A stretch of 64,000 nucleotides of DNA from Synechococcus sp. HK05 (GCF_019104765.1 NZ_JAHRXJ010000011.1:1-64000), one strand, 5' to 3'; shown: positions 7,788 through 16,554, numbered from the stretch's first letter. A program made the numbers and translations. Notes: generated by a model from the sequence alone, not told the origin.

Positions 7788-9040
7788 GAGGAAGCCCCTA
7801 AAGCTGTGATCAACCGGTGGGCCAGGGTCAATTTGCCCATCGACTCCAACCGCTCCACCGCAGCACCGGGCCCCAACAGCCAACCCTGGTTGGTGAAGCT
7901 GCCGAAACCGGCACCGGTCTGATCGATCGGGTTGGCGAACAACAAATCGCAGCCTTTGCGGGCGAACTTGGCCTGGGCCTGTGGCAGCACATCCCCGCTT
8001 TGAGCGGCAAAGCCGAGGATGCGCTGCCCCGCTGAACGCCGGCTCACCAGCTCCATCAGCAGGTCGGGCACAGGGGCCCAAGGGCCAGCCATCACCGCTT
8101 CCAGCTCCGCTTTGCTGGGCTTGTGGCTGAGGGTGCGTGCCGGCCGGTGGTCGGCAACCGCCGCCGCCATCGCGATGGCATGGGCGCGGGGCTGGAGACG
8201 CTCCAACGCCTGCTTTAACTCCGCGCCGGTGTCGATCGGATGGAGCGTGAGGCCCTCCAGCCAGGCGGGCGCGACCTGAAGCGCGCCATGCACCAGGTCC
8301 ACCTCAGCTCCGCGCAAGCGGGCGGCCTGGGCCAGCAGCACACCCATACGCCCCGTGCTGGGATTGCTGATGCAACGGGCTGGATCGAGCCACTCACGGG
8401 TGGGGCCAGCGCTCACCAGCAGGCGGCGGCCCTGCCAATCGCGCTGCCAGCCCCAGCTGGCCAGGCTCTCGAGCGCCAACAGCAACAGCTCCGGCTCCGC
8501 CATCCGGCCCGAGCCCTGGCGATCACAGGCCAGCAGCCCCTCCGCAGGACCCAACGGCAACACCCGCTCGAACCGCTGCACCTGCTCCCAGTTGGCGCGC
8601 ACCCCCGGCGCACTCCACATCGCCGTATTCATCGCCGCGGCAGCCAGCACCGGCGCCTCCGTGGCCAACAGGGTGGACGCCAGGAGGGTGTCGCCCAGAC
8701 CATGCACCCAGCGCCCCAGGGTGGTGGCACTGAGCGGCGCCAACAGCACCAACTCCGCCCATTCCGCCAGCTCCACATGGAGCGGGCGCGGGGCGGTATG
8801 GCTCCACTGGTCGGCGTCGAGATAGCAGCGCTCACGGCTGAGGCTGGCTAAGGCCACGGGGCTTACCAGCTGGGCCGCACTGGGGGTGATCACACAACGC
8901 ACCTGGGCGCCGCGCTTGGCCAGCGCACTCACCACCAGAGGGAGCTTCACCGCGGCGATGCTGCCGCTGATGCCCACCAGGATGCGCCGGCCCGCCAGCG
9001 GATCCAAGCGCAAGGCCGGCGGCGGCGGCTCAGTCTTCAT
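7784..9040 (-). CDS. coaBC: Bifunctional phosphopantothenoylcysteine decarboxylase/synthetase
   Basis: The 418-residue protein carries out two steps of coenzyme A synthesis. The N-terminal flavoprotein domain (CoaC) shows GISGSIAAVKLP at 23-34, the catalytic His88 in RPLHVELAEWA and the substrate clamp AMNTAMW at 136-142. The C-terminal CoaB domain starts near residue 200 with RRLLVSAGPTREWLDPARCI and contains NPSTGRMG, typical of the CTP-dependent ligase. ATG 9040 is used because upstream codons read into the neighbouring DUF2555 gene in another frame. The start overlaps the stop region of that gene by 11 bases, suggesting translational coupling. Confidence 0.94.
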   Translation of the reverse strand: MKTEPPPPALRLDPLAGRRILVGISGSIAAVKLPLVVSALAKRGAQVRCVITPSAAQLVSPVALASLSRERCYLDADQWSHTAPRPLHVELAEWAELVLLAPLSATTLGRWVHGLGDTLLASTLLATEAPVLAAAAMNTAMWSAPGVRANWEQVQRFERVLPLGPAEGLLACDRQGSGRMAEPELLLLALESLASWGWQRDWQGRRLLVSAGPTREWLDPARCISNPSTGRMGVLLAQAARLRGAEVDLVHGALQVAPAWLEGLTLHPIDTGAELKQALERLQPRAHAIAMAAAVADHRPARTLSHKPSKAELEAVMAGPWAPVPDLLMELVSRRSAGQRILGFAAQSGDVLPQAQAKFARKGCDLLFANPIDQTGAGFGSFTNQGWLLGPGAAVERLESMGKLTLAHRLITALGASS

Positions 9041-9245
9041 CGAAGGGTTCTTGATCCACCAGGTGCACGTAGGGCCGCGCCAGCTCAGGGCGGTGGATGG
9101 CCACCGCGCGCAGCAAGTGCCAGTCCTGCAGCCCGGCGAAGGGACTGGGGTAGTCGTCCTCCTCGAGACGCCGAGCCAACACCGCCACCGCCTCCTCATC
9201 GAGGGAGGCCAGCAGCTCAGGCGTGATCGCGGCGGACTGGGTCAT
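9030..9245 (-). CDS. DUF2555-type small cyanobacterial protein
   Basis: The 71-residue acidic protein starts MTQSAAITPELLASLDEEAV and continues with LARRLEEDDYPSPFAGLQDW and a HLLRAVAIHRPELARPYVHL stretch. This fits the cyanobacterial DUF2555 family of unknown role. An in-frame ATG at 9281 would add 12 residues; I prefer 9245 because homologues start near there as I recall. It lies immediately upstream of and overlaps coaBC, so the two are probably cotranscribed. Confidence 0.7.
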   Translation of the reverse strand: MTQSAAITPELLASLDEEAVAVLARRLEEDDYPSPFAGLQDWHLLRAVAIHRPELARPYVHLVDQEPFDED

Positions 9246-9323
9246 GGGGGGAGAGACACCGGGCTGCAACGCCACCAGCAAAGGCTGATAAGTTCTCGCA
9301 ACAGCCCCAGACAGGGGCCGCCA

Positions 9324-9396
9324 GGGGAATTAGCTCAGCTGGTAGAGCGCTGCGATCGCACCGCAGAGGTCAGGGGTTCGAGTCCCCTATTCTCCA
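9324..9396 (+). tRNA. tRNA-Ala (anticodon CGC)
   Basis: A complete cloverleaf folds: acceptor GGGGAAT with ATTCTCC, D stem GCTC/GAGC, anticodon stem CTGCG/CGCAG with loop ATCGCAC, T stem AGGGG/CCCCT with TTCGAGT, discriminator A. The acceptor has the G3-U70 pair that identifies alanine tRNAs. The anticodon is CGC, reading GCG codons. The 3' CCA is not encoded. The anticodon arm contains TGCGATCGCA, the cyanobacterial HIP1 octamer. Confidence 0.96.
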
Positions 9397-9426
9397 TCCA
9401 CCTCACGAGGCCTGGCAGCGGCAGCG

Positions 9427-9588
9427 ATGAACTGGAGCCCAGACGCCGAAGCCAAGCTCAAGGAGATTCCGTTTTTCGTGCGGCCGGCGGTGCGCAAGCG
9501 GATTGAAGCCCTCGCCAGCGAGGCCGGTCGCGATGGGATCGACCTAGCCTTTTATGAAGAGGCCAAAGCCCAGTTCGGCCAAAAGTGA
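9427..9588 (+). CDS. Stand-alone PCP_red domain protein
   Basis: The 53-residue protein begins MNWSPDAEAKLKEIPFFVRP and continues AVRKRIEALASEAGRDGIDL. This matches the small C-terminal domain (PCP_red) of the ChlB subunit of the light-independent protochlorophyllide reductase. Here it exists alone, with nothing of the catalytic ChlB body nearby. Stand-alone copies are known in cyanobacteria, but their role is not clear to me; a link to pigment synthesis is only inferred. The gene is 30 bases downstream of tRNA-Ala. Confidence 0.75.
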   Translation: MNWSPDAEAKLKEIPFFVRPAVRKRIEALASEAGRDGIDLAFYEEAKAQFGQK

Positions 9589-9703
9589 GCCCACACGGCC
9601 CCTTTCCTGAGGGCTGTGGGATTCGCAGGGCTGACCATGGCCCGGTCTCTGCTAGAGGGCGATGCGGTAAAAGGGACAGATCAGTCCGTCCCCGGTCGAA
9701 CGC

Positions 9704-9901
9704 ATGTCGCAGTCGAAGCGCGAGCAGGTGGTGAGCCACCTGCGCTACATCCGCCAGGAACTGCGCGAGATGCACCAGGGCGTGATGGACGACGGCCTGC
9801 TGCCGGAAGCCGGTGAGGTGCGCGGTGTGATGGCGCAGATGGAAGCACTGCTGGAGTTGCTGGAAGGCAAAGGCTCCCGTAAGAAAGATGCCGACAGCTG
9901 A
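9704..9901 (+). CDS. Small helical protein, function unknown
   Basis: The 65-residue soluble protein (MSQSKREQVVSHLRYIRQEL, then REMHQGVMDDGLLPEAGEVR) appears to be two helices joined by a short turn, with a charged Lys/Asp end. No known domain is visible. It is followed after seven bases by the Ycf20-like gene and probably shares its transcript. The 115 bases upstream hold no other gene, only a weak hairpin at about 9590-9621. Confidence 0.55.
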   Translation: MSQSKREQVVSHLRYIRQELREMHQGVMDDGLLPEAGEVRGVMAQMEALLELLEGKGSRKKDADS

Positions 9902-9908
9902 GCGCTGA

Positions 9909-10256
9909 TTGAGCAGCTCCCGCCCACTGCAGCGCACCAGGCTTCAGCAGAGCCTCGGTGGTGCCGGGCCCCGGCTGGAGCAGTGGGCCCGCAACCCCTG
10001 GCGGCGGCTCTCCGTGCTGTTGATCGTGCTGCTGAGCACGTTTTTCCTCGGCAATGCCGTGAGTACCATCATTGGTGCACGGGCTTTCCTGGATCCCCCA
10101 GCCGCGCTGATCTGTGTGGTGCTGATGGAGCTGGCAATCCGCGCCCGCAAACCCCTGCTCCGCCGCGGCGGCGACCGGCTGGGGCTGGAATTGCTTGATA
10201 TGAGCCGGATCGGCTTTTGCTACGGCCTGCTGCTCGAAGGCTTCAAGCTGCTCTGA
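9909..10256 (+). CDS. Ycf20-like (DUF565) membrane protein
   Basis: The product has 115 residues from a TTG start. It carries the Ycf20 signature: WARNPWRRLSVLLIVLLSTF then FLGNAVSTIIGARAFLDPPAA. Two hydrophobic segments lie at about 34-53 and 60-76. Ycf20 homologues in algae have been linked to non-photochemical quenching, but the molecular function is not settled. No better ATG or GTG lies in frame nearby, so the TTG is retained. The gene converges with pyrB. Confidence 0.8.
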   Translation: MSSSRPLQRTRLQQSLGGAGPRLEQWARNPWRRLSVLLIVLLSTFFLGNAVSTIIGARAFLDPPAALICVVLMELAIRARKPLLRRGGDRLGLELLDMSRIGFCYGLLLEGFKLL

Positions 10257-10262
10257 TCGCCA

Positions 10263-11273
10263 CTAGCTCGCGGCCATGAGATAGAGGAGTGCCATTCGCA
10301 CGGCGATGCCATTGGTCACCTGTTGCTCCACGAGCGAGCGCTGCAGGTCGTCGAGCAGGGCGCCACTCATCTCCACCCCGCGGTTCACAGGGCCTGGATG
10401 CAGCACGGGAACCGTGGAGCCGCAGGCTTCCAGGCGTGCATGGGTGAGGCCATAGGCGCGGTGATAGCTCTCCAAGCTGGTGAGCAGGTTTTGGTTCATG
10501 CGCTCCTGCTGGAGGCGCAGGGTCATCACCGCATCGGCGCCCTGCAGAGCACGATCAAGATCCCGCTCCACCCGGATGGCTGATCGCTGGGCCACCGGAT
10601 CGCTGGCCTGCCCGGGCGGCGGCGCTGCAACAAACTGGCCAAAGGCATCCGGAAGCAACGTGGGGGGCCCGCACAGCACCACCTCCGCACCGCAAGCCGT
10701 GAGTGCCCAGAGATTGGAGCGCGCCACGCGGGAATGAAGGATGTCGCCCACGATCACAATGCGCCGGCCGCGCAGAGCCTCCGGTGTTGGGGCCTCTGGA
10801 TTGAACTGACGCGCCAGGGTGAACAAATCGAGCAAGCCCTGGCTGGGGTGGCTGTGCAGACCATCACCGCCGTTGAGCACCGCCACGCGCTCGCCGCTGA
10901 CATCCAGATCGCGGGCCAAACAGGCCGGCACGGCTGTGCAGCGGTGCCGCACCACCAACAGATCGGCGCCCATGGCCACGTAGGTGCGCACCGTATCGAG
11001 CAGGCTTTCGCCTTTGCTCAGCGAGCTCGACGACGGCGAGAAGCTCTGCACATCGGCCGACAAACGCTTGGCCGCCAGCTCAAAGCTGCTGCGGGTGCGG
11101 GTGCTGGGCTCAAAAAACAGCGTGGTGACCAGGCGGCCCTGCAGCGCCGGCAGTTTGCGGGCGCCAGAGCTCGGCATCACCCGAAAGCGCTGGGCCAACT
11201 CCAACACCGTGGCGTAGTCATCGAGCGAGAAGGCCGCCAGATCCAGCACGTGGCGGTGGGTCCAGTCGCTCAA
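10263..11273 (-). CDS. pyrB: Aspartate carbamoyltransferase catalytic subunit
   Basis: This 336-residue enzyme joins carbamoyl phosphate and aspartate in pyrimidine synthesis. The carbamoyl-phosphate site [11 protein letters not shown] is at 53-63, with the mobile-loop SLSKGES from 84. The residues [21 protein letters not shown] and [12 protein letters not shown] complete the family pattern. No pyrI regulatory subunit is adjacent. The start is 26 bases from the stop of mpg, which reads the same way, so mpg-pyrB may be one transcript. Confidence 0.95.
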   Translation of the reverse strand: MSDWTHRHVLDLAAFSLDDYATVLELAQRFRVMPSSGARKLPALQGRLVTTLFFEPSTRTRSSFELAAKRLSADVQSFSPSSSSLSKGESLLDTVRTYVAMGADLLVVRHRCTAVPACLARDLDVSGERVAVLNGGDGLHSHPSQGLLDLFTLARQFNPEAPTPEALRGRRIVIVGDILHSRVARSNLWALTACGAEVVLCGPPTLLPDAFGQFVAAPPPGQASDPVAQRSAIRVERDLDRALQGADAVMTLRLQQERMNQNLLTSLESYHRAYGLTHARLEACGSTVPVLHPGPVNRGVEMSGALLDDLQRSLVEQQVTNGIAVRMALLYLMAAS

Positions 11274-11299
11274 GGTGGGCTGCGAGAGACATCTTCAGG

Positions 11300-11965
11300 C
11301 TAGAAGCCCGCCGGCAACGCGGCCACGCTGAGGGCGTCCGCCCGGGCTGGTGTGCGATCTCCCCGAGCCCGCTTGCTCACACTGCGGCTGGCGCGCAGAT
11401 ACCAGCGCCAGGGCAGCTCTTGCCCCTGGCTGATGCCGATGCGGGTGGTCTGCACCAAATCGCCGGGGCCGATCGCCGCCCAGCCCGGAGATCTGGCGGC
11501 CAGCCACAGGCCTGCCTCTGGATCCACAGGCTGAGCATCGCGGCGGCCATCGATGCCAAAGCGCCGTGCCAACAATGCCGGACCTGCTGCCACCCGCTCC
11601 GGCTCATCGGGCAGAGCCACAGCCCTGAGCAACACACCGTTGGCCCACTCCGCCCGATCGGTCACCACATTCACGCAGTGGTGGATGCCATAGCTGACAT
11701 ACACATAGAAACGCCCTGGCTCACCAAAGAGCGTTTCGTTGCTCGGGGAGCGGCGGCGGTAGCCGTGGCAGGCGGGGTCGTCTTGGGAATACGCCTCCGT
11801 TTCCACAATCAAGCCCCACAGAAACTCGCCGTCCGCTTGGCGCTTCACCAGCAGGCAGCCGATGAGCTCGGGAGCGACGACCTCCGCTGGGCGGGCGAAG
11901 AAGGATGGGGGTAGGTGCGACGGCAGCCATGCTTTGCGCTCTGGATCACAGCCCGACACAACCAC
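11300..11965 (-). CDS. mpg: 3-methyladenine DNA glycosylase (AAG/MPG family)
   Basis: The 221-residue protein removes alkylated purines from DNA. It shows the family segments [27 protein letters not shown] with the catalytic Glu, and [15 protein letters not shown]. It also has [13 protein letters not shown] and a long C-terminal tail. ATG 11965 gives a short leader before LPPSFFARP; a later start is possible. It is divergent from the small membrane-protein gene at 12018. Confidence 0.88.
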   Translation of the reverse strand: MVVSGCDPERKAWLPSHLPPSFFARPAEVVAPELIGCLLVKRQADGEFLWGLIVETEAYSQDDPACHGYRRRSPSNETLFGEPGRFYVYVSYGIHHCVNVVTDRAEWANGVLLRAVALPDEPERVAAGPALLARRFGIDGRRDAQPVDPEAGLWLAARSPGWAAIGPGDLVQTTRIGISQGQELPWRWYLRASRSVSKRARGDRTPARADALSVAALPAGF

Positions 11966-12017
11966 TGCCCAGCAGGGATCAACTCCAGCAGACTGGGCTG
12001 ATCACAGCAACGGATCG

Positions 12018-12158
12018 ATGGACCACAGCTCCGGCTTCACCCTCGCCACCGTGCTGATCGGCGGCAGCGGCCTGTTCGTACTGGCCACCCTGTTCTTCGG
12101 CACCAAGGGCGGCTACTACGACACCGACGACTACGACGGCAACGGCACCGCCCACTGA
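12018..12158 (+). CDS. Single-helix small membrane protein, function unknown
   Basis: The 46-residue protein has one hydrophobic helix (FTLATVLIGGSGLFVLATLF, residues 7-26). A short hydrophilic acidic end with YYDTDDYDGNGTAH follows. The layout resembles the small thylakoid proteins of photosystems, but I cannot match it to a named Psb or Pet subunit. ATG 12018 was chosen over an in-frame upstream start at 11862 because that one overlaps mpg on the other strand and adds low-complexity sequence. It precedes the antiporter gene by 48 bases. Confidence 0.6.
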   Translation: MDHSSGFTLATVLIGGSGLFVLATLFFGTKGGYYDTDDYDGNGTAH

Positions 12159-12206
12159 AGCCGGCCCAGCACCCCGACCCAGCCCCAGCACCCATTCACC
12201 ATCCCC

Positions 12207-13334
12207 ATGCGCTCCACCCTGCTGAGCCTCCTGCTCGGCAGCGCCGTCTTGGCATGCCTGACGTTCACCGAAACGCTCCCCTGGCTGCTGGAGCAAACGG
12301 GAACAGCCGTGTTGCTGGGGCTGCTGCTCCTGAGCGCAGTGGTACTAGTGCTCGCCACCCGCGTGGCCCATCACGCTGATGAGCTGGCCCTGAAGCTCGG
12401 GGAGCCTTACGGCACCTTGATCCTCACTGCCTCAGCGATCGTGGTGGAACTGGCTCTGATCGCCAGCACCATGACCACCGGCGAGCAGAACCCAACCCTG
12501 GCGCGGGATTCGATGTTCGCCGTATTGATGATCGCCCTCACGGGCGTGAAAGGGATCTCGATTTTTCTGGCGGCCCAGGAGCAAGTGCGGCAGCTCGACG
12601 CCCCACTCAGCTCCGCCAGCGAGCTGGCGAGCATGAATCTGAGTGGATCCTCCACCTATCTCAGCTTGATTTCCGCCATCAGCGTGATGGCCCTGATCAC
12701 CCCCAACTTTTCCCAGTCCACCGATGCGGCCAACTTCACCACGCCGGTGAATGTGGTGTTGAGCGTGGCAGCGGTTGGGCTCTACAGCGTGTTTCTCACC
12801 TACCAAACCGGCACCTACCGAACCCTGTTCACCGAAAGTGCCGCCCAGGCCAAGTGGCTGGAGGGCGCTGCGGCTGAATCGGATCGCACCATTGCACTTC
12901 TGCCATCAATCAGCCTGCTGGGCGCCGGCCTGCTGCTCCTGGTGCTGATCACCGAATCGATGGGTCAGCTGATCGAAACGAGCATTACCGATCTGGGGCT
13001 ACCTAATTCGATGGGAGGCGTGCTGGTGGGTCTGCTGGTGCTGGCCCCTGAAGCCCTCAATGCCTTCCAGGCCGCCTCCCGCGGCGAGGTGCAGCGCTCA
13101 CTCAACACCCTCTATGGCTCCGTCCTCTCCACCCTCTGCCTCACGGTGCCGGCCGTGTTGCTCATCGGAGCATTGATCCACACCGATGTGATCCTCGGCC
13201 TCGACCCCCTGGAGATGGTGCTGCTCGGGCTCACCCTGTTCCTGGTGAGGCCCACCAGCGGCCGGGTGACCCGTCTGGATGGCTTGGTGCTGCTGGTGAT
13301 CTTCTTTTTCTGGATTGCCCTGCAGCTGGGCTAA
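12207..13334 (+). CDS. ChaA-type Ca2+/H+ (cation/proton) antiporter
   Basis: The 375-residue polytopic protein has about eleven hydrophobic segments. The alpha-repeat GEPYGTLILTASAIVVELAL (residues about 66-85) is the CaCA-superfamily signature with its ion-binding glutamates. The second repeat is near GGVLVGLLVLAPEALNAFQA. A mid-protein hydrophilic loop lies around EQVRQLDAPLSSASE. The E. coli relative ChaA exchanges Ca2+, Na+ and K+ for protons; the ion here is not determined. The first hydrophobic stretch could also act as a signal anchor. It converges with the next gene. Confidence 0.85.
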   Translation: MRSTLLSLLLGSAVLACLTFTETLPWLLEQTGTAVLLGLLLLSAVVLVLATRVAHHADELALKLGEPYGTLILTASAIVVELALIASTMTTGEQNPTLARDSMFAVLMIALTGVKGISIFLAAQEQVRQLDAPLSSASELASMNLSGSSTYLSLISAISVMALITPNFSQSTDAANFTTPVNVVLSVAAVGLYSVFLTYQTGTYRTLFTESAAQAKWLEGAAAESDRTIALLPSISLLGAGLLLLVLITESMGQLIETSITDLGLPNSMGGVLVGLLVLAPEALNAFQAASRGEVQRSLNTLYGSVLSTLCLTVPAVLLIGALIHTDVILGLDPLEMVLLGLTLFLVRPTSGRVTRLDGLVLLVIFFFWIALQLG

Positions 13335-13338
13335 TGGC

Positions 13339-13638
13339 TCAGCCCTGGCTCGGCAGCTGCTCGGATTCCGGGCAGTCGCCGGTCACCTCGATGTCGTCCG
13401 CTTGGGCGCTGCGACTGAAGTAAGCCAGGCGGGTACTGACCGCGCCGATCGAATCGAGCCGCACGCATTCCTCCCAGCTGTGCGACTCGTCGTCGTCTTC
13501 AGCGTCGTAGCGGAGGGTCACCAGGTCGCCCTCCAGCTCAACCACCAGCGCCTCTTCAATCCAGCGCTGTTGATCGCGCAGAAACACCCAGATCGGCCGT
13601 TGCTCGCACTGAAAGCGGTAGAGCTTGCGCTGCAGCAT
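13339..13638 (-). CDS. Conserved-looking small protein, function unknown
   Basis: The soluble 99-residue protein starts MLQRKLYRFQCEQRPIWVFL. Beta-strand-like segments follow (EEALVVELEGDLVTLRYDAE), then an acidic patch DDDESHSWEECVRLDSIGAV. This looks like a small SH3-like barrel, and similar proteins occur in other cyanobacteria as far as I recall (possibly DUF6679). No catalytic motif is visible. It is four bases from the antiporter stop on the opposite strand. Confidence 0.65.
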   Translation of the reverse strand: MLQRKLYRFQCEQRPIWVFLRDQQRWIEEALVVELEGDLVTLRYDAEDDDESHSWEECVRLDSIGAVSTRLAYFSRSAQADDIEVTGDCPESEQLPSQG

Positions 13639-13707
13639 GGGGTGCCCTCAGGAACCACCTGTTCTCAATCCTAGGGATACTGAGCTGACCTGAGCTGATC
13701 CGCCGTC

Positions 13708-14484
13708 GTGGTTGCCACCAGTGCTGAAGAGATCCGGCTGCAGCTGCGCAGCTGGCCGGAGGTGGAGGCCTATCTGCAGCGCTGCAAGGGGGTGATCGTG
13801 CCGCTGGGCTCCACCGAGCAGCACGGCCCCACCGGCGCCATCGGCACCGATGCCCTCACCGCCGAAGCGGTTGCTCTGGAGGTGGGGCGCCGCAGCGGTG
13901 TGCTCGTCACGCCAGCCCAGGCCTTCGGCATGGCCGAACACCACTTGGGCTTTGCCGGCACCATGAGCCTGCAGCCCTCCACCCTGCTGGCGGTGATGCA
14001 CGACCTGGTGCTCTCCCTGGCCCGCCACGGCTTTGAGCGCATCTATGTGATCAATGGCCACGGCGGCAACATCGCCACCACCAAGGCCGCCTTCGCCCAG
14101 GCCTATGGCACCGCGGCCAGCCGGGGCCTGGCCGCGGCCCCCAACCTGCGCTGCAAGCTCGCCAACTGGTTCATGGCACCGGAAGCGATGGGGCTGGCGC
14201 GGGAGCTCTACGGCGACAAAGAAGGCCACCACGCCACGCCGAGCGAGATCGCGATCACCCTGGCGCTGGAGCCCACCCTGCAGAGCAAGCAGCGGCCCCT
14301 GCCCGAGCCGGCGCCCGCTGGCCCGATCCATGGACCCGACGATTTCCGCCGCCGCCATCCCGATGGCCGCATGGGCTCCGACCCATCACTGGCCAAGGCC
14401 GAACACGGCCATCGCTTCCTGGAGGTGGCGGCCACTGCCCTCAGCGCCGATCTGCAACGCTTCCTGGAGGAGCCCTCCAGCTAG
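13708..14484 (+). CDS. Creatininase-family metal-dependent amidohydrolase
   Basis: The product is 258 residues from a GTG start. The metal-site pattern of the creatininase fold is clear: LGSTEQHGPTGAIGTD (residues about 33-48, with Glu37, His39 and Asp48), then VINGHGGN near residue 117 and DKEGHHATPSE near 170. Family members open cyclic amides such as creatinine or act on pterin- and peptide-like substrates; the substrate here is unknown. It is followed within ten bases by gatC on the same strand and probably cotranscribed. Confidence 0.85.
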   Translation: MVATSAEEIRLQLRSWPEVEAYLQRCKGVIVPLGSTEQHGPTGAIGTDALTAEAVALEVGRRSGVLVTPAQAFGMAEHHLGFAGTMSLQPSTLLAVMHDLVLSLARHGFERIYVINGHGGNIATTKAAFAQAYGTAASRGLAAAPNLRCKLANWFMAPEAMGLARELYGDKEGHHATPSEIAITLALEPTLQSKQRPLPEPAPAGPIHGPDDFRRRHPDGRMGSDPSLAKAEHGHRFLEVAATALSADLQRFLEEPSS

Positions 14485-14493
14485 GTTCTGCCC

Positions 14494-14787
14494 ATGAGCA
14501 ACATCAGCGCCGACGACGTTCGCAAGGTGGCCAAGCTGGCCCGCCTTGAACTACCCGAGGAGAAGGTGGCCACCTACACCACCCAACTCGAGCGGATCCT
14601 CGACTACGTAGATCACCTGCAGGCGGTGGACACCGAAGGCGTGCCTCCCACCACCCGCGCCGTGGAAGTGGTGAACGTAACCCGCGACGACGTGGTGGTG
14701 CCCACCGAAGTGCGCGAACAGCTGCTCGATGAAGCCCCCCAGCGCGAGGGCGACTTCTTCCGCGTGCCGAAGATCCTCGCGGACTGA
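14494..14787 (+). CDS. gatC: Asp/Glu-tRNA(Asn/Gln) amidotransferase subunit C
   Basis: The 97-residue GatC is the small stabilising subunit of the GatCAB complex, which amidates misacylated Glu-tRNA(Gln). It has the family start [20 protein letters not shown] and the end [15 protein letters not shown]. Length is normal. gatA and gatB are not adjacent. Its TGA abuts the stop of crtR on the other strand with no base between. Confidence 0.95.
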   Translation: MSNISADDVRKVAKLARLELPEEKVATYTTQLERILDYVDHLQAVDTEGVPPTTRAVEVVNVTRDDVVVPTEVREQLLDEAPQREGDFFRVPKILAD

Positions 14788-15813
14788 TCAGCGTTTCGGC
14801 GACACCGCCGTGCGGTGGAGCAGCGCCACCACATGGCGGCGAGCCTTGAAGCTGGGCAGCAGTCCGGCGATGGGGCGCAACTTGCTGCGGCGGCGCTTGT
14901 GGCTGCGCACGCCCAGCAGGATGTCGTAAATGAAGTTGGTGAAGTCACCCTTGCTTTCGAACAAGCCGAGGCGCTGGGGTGAGCCCTTCGCATCCAAGAT
15001 CGGTTTGGTGGCCTCATAGGCCGGTTTGTACTCAAACCAAGGAATCGAAGGCCAGAGATGATGCACCAGGTGGTAGTTCTGGCCCATGATCAGCCAGTTC
15101 ATCAGCCTGCCGGGGTAAATCCGGGCGTTGTGCCAGCGGTTGCGTGACAGGAACGGCCGGTGAGGCAGGTAATCGAAGAACAGGCCCAGGGTCACACCCA
15201 CCATCAAAGCGGGCGCGAACCAGCAGTTGAAGATGAAATCAATGAAGCCATATTTGATGCCAGCCAGCACGATGGCGAAAAACACACCGCGGCCAAGGCC
15301 CCACTCCAGCAGCTCATAGCGGCGCCAGAGGCGGCGCTGGAAGAAGAAATATTCGTGATAGAAGAAACGGGGCGCAATTAACCACAGCGGGCCAAAGGTG
15401 CTCACGATGTGATCCGGATCATTCTTCGGATCGTTCACATGGGCGTGGTGCTGCAGATGCACGCGCGTAAACACCGGAAAGCTGAAGCCCAGCAACAGGG
15501 CCGCGCCGTGCCCCATGAAGGCATTCCAGAACCGATTCGGATGGGCCGCGTTGTGGCACGCGTCGTGAATCACCGTGCCTTCGAGGTGCAGGGCCAGAAA
15601 ACCTGTGGCCAGCAGCGGCAGCAGCGGCCACTCCCACACAAACCAACCTGCGATCGTGAGGGCCGCCAGCCCATAACCACCCAGGAAGAGCCCCACCGTG
15701 GGGTTCCAGGCGGCCGGCGGATCGAGGTACTCGCGCGGCACAGCGCTCACCGATGCCCGCAGCTCCCGCGAGGCGCCGTCCATCTCCGGTGACTGAACCA
15801 GAGCTTGCGTCAT
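14788..15813 (-). CDS. crtR: Beta-carotene hydroxylase CrtR
   Basis: This 341-residue membrane di-iron enzyme adds 3-hydroxyl groups to beta-ionone rings, making zeaxanthin. The histidine boxes of the desaturase/hydroxylase superfamily are HDACH (83-87), HLQHH (119-123) and HLVHHLWPSIPW near 240. Hydrophobic spans lie between them. The N-terminal YLDPPAAWNPTVGLFLGGYG is typical of cyanobacterial CrtR. A C-terminal basic tail (SHKRRRSKLRP) follows the last box. The start is about 60 bases from tRNA-Leu. Confidence 0.92.
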   Translation of the reverse strand: MTQALVQSPEMDGASRELRASVSAVPREYLDPPAAWNPTVGLFLGGYGLAALTIAGWFVWEWPLLPLLATGFLALHLEGTVIHDACHNAAHPNRFWNAFMGHGAALLLGFSFPVFTRVHLQHHAHVNDPKNDPDHIVSTFGPLWLIAPRFFYHEYFFFQRRLWRRYELLEWGLGRGVFFAIVLAGIKYGFIDFIFNCWFAPALMVGVTLGLFFDYLPHRPFLSRNRWHNARIYPGRLMNWLIMGQNYHLVHHLWPSIPWFEYKPAYEATKPILDAKGSPQRLGLFESKGDFTNFIYDILLGVRSHKRRRSKLRPIAGLLPSFKARRHVVALLHRTAVSPKR

Positions 15814-15872
15814 TCCCTGGCTGCACCGGCCAACATTGAGGCCACCTTAGGAAGTTGGGGCCGTCCCCCCGA

Positions 15873-15954
15873 TGCCCACCGGGGGACTTGAACCCCCACA
15901 GCCGAAGCCACTGGAACCTAAACCCAGCGCGTCTACCAATTCCGCCAGGTGGGC
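15873..15954 (-). tRNA. tRNA-Leu (anticodon UAG)
   Basis: On the minus strand the acceptor GCCCACC pairs with GGTGGGC, the anticodon stem CTGGG/TCCAG holds the loop TTTAGGT, and the T stem is GGGGG/CCCCC with TTCAAGT. An enlarged variable arm (TGGCTTCGGCTGT) and discriminator A are as expected for leucine. The anticodon UAG reads CUN codons. CCA is not encoded. No intron is present. Confidence 0.95.
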
Positions 15955-16005
15955 ATGGCGCGACTGTACGGATGCACCGAGAATGCGGTCAATCTCGATG
16001 CAGTC

Positions 16006-16554
16006 ATGGTGGCCAGCCTCAGCGGATCGCTTGCCCTGGTGGTGGGCCTGGCCGTGCTGCTCCTGCCCTTGCTGGCCACAGAGCTGTCGCGGCCCCGCGA
16101 TGCCATGTGGGGTGCGGTGGTGCTGCTGCTGGGGCTCACGCTGGTCACCAGCGCCGATCGCCTCACCGGCTCTCCGATGCTCGCCGTGCTCTGTGGTGGG
16201 CTGTTGATCGGCCGCCTCGGTGTGGAGGTGCTGCAACTGCGTTGGCGCGCCCTCACCCCCGAGGAGCAACAGCGCCTGCTCTCGATCGAACGCTGGCAAA
16301 CCAGCCTGAACGAGCTGCTGGTGAGTGTGGCCAAGGGCATCGCGGCAGTGAGTGCCGCATCGGCCACCGTGCTGGCGGCGCTCAAGCGCGGTGGCGGCAG
16401 CAAGGGAAGCAGCGGCAAGCGCTGGGTGCGCGCTGAAGAGGCCTCCGCCTCCGCGCCTGCAGCCCAGCCCACCACGCCTGAAGCCACGGCGGTGGTGAGC
16501 TCCTTTGCCGAAATCGATCAGCTGCTCCAAGCCGCCGTCAGCCAAGCGGGATAA
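16006..16554 (+). CDS. Ycf66-like membrane protein
   Basis: The 182-residue protein has three hydrophobic segments in its first half (MVASLSGSLALVVGLAVLLL, WGAVVLLLGLTLVTSADRL, LAVLCGGLLIGRLGVEVLQL). A soluble, Ala/Ser-rich C-terminal half follows. The layout and the RLGVEVLQLRW step recall the Ycf66 family of cyanobacteria and plastids, a weak match. I chose ATG 16006 because the upstream ATG at 15949 lies within the tRNA-Leu gene. The ileS start follows 25 bases later. Confidence 0.6.
   Translation: MVASLSGSLALVVGLAVLLLPLLATELSRPRDAMWGAVVLLLGLTLVTSADRLTGSPMLAVLCGGLLIGRLGVEVLQLRWRALTPEEQQRLLSIERWQTSLNELLVSVAKGIAAVSAASATVLAALKRGGGSKGSSGKRWVRAEEASASAPAAQPTTPEATAVVSSFAEIDQLLQAAVSQAG

Noticed and set aside
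9590-9621. Weak hairpin after the PCP_red gene
   Set aside because: The stem is interrupted by two unpaired bases and no T run follows, so it is not listed as a terminator.
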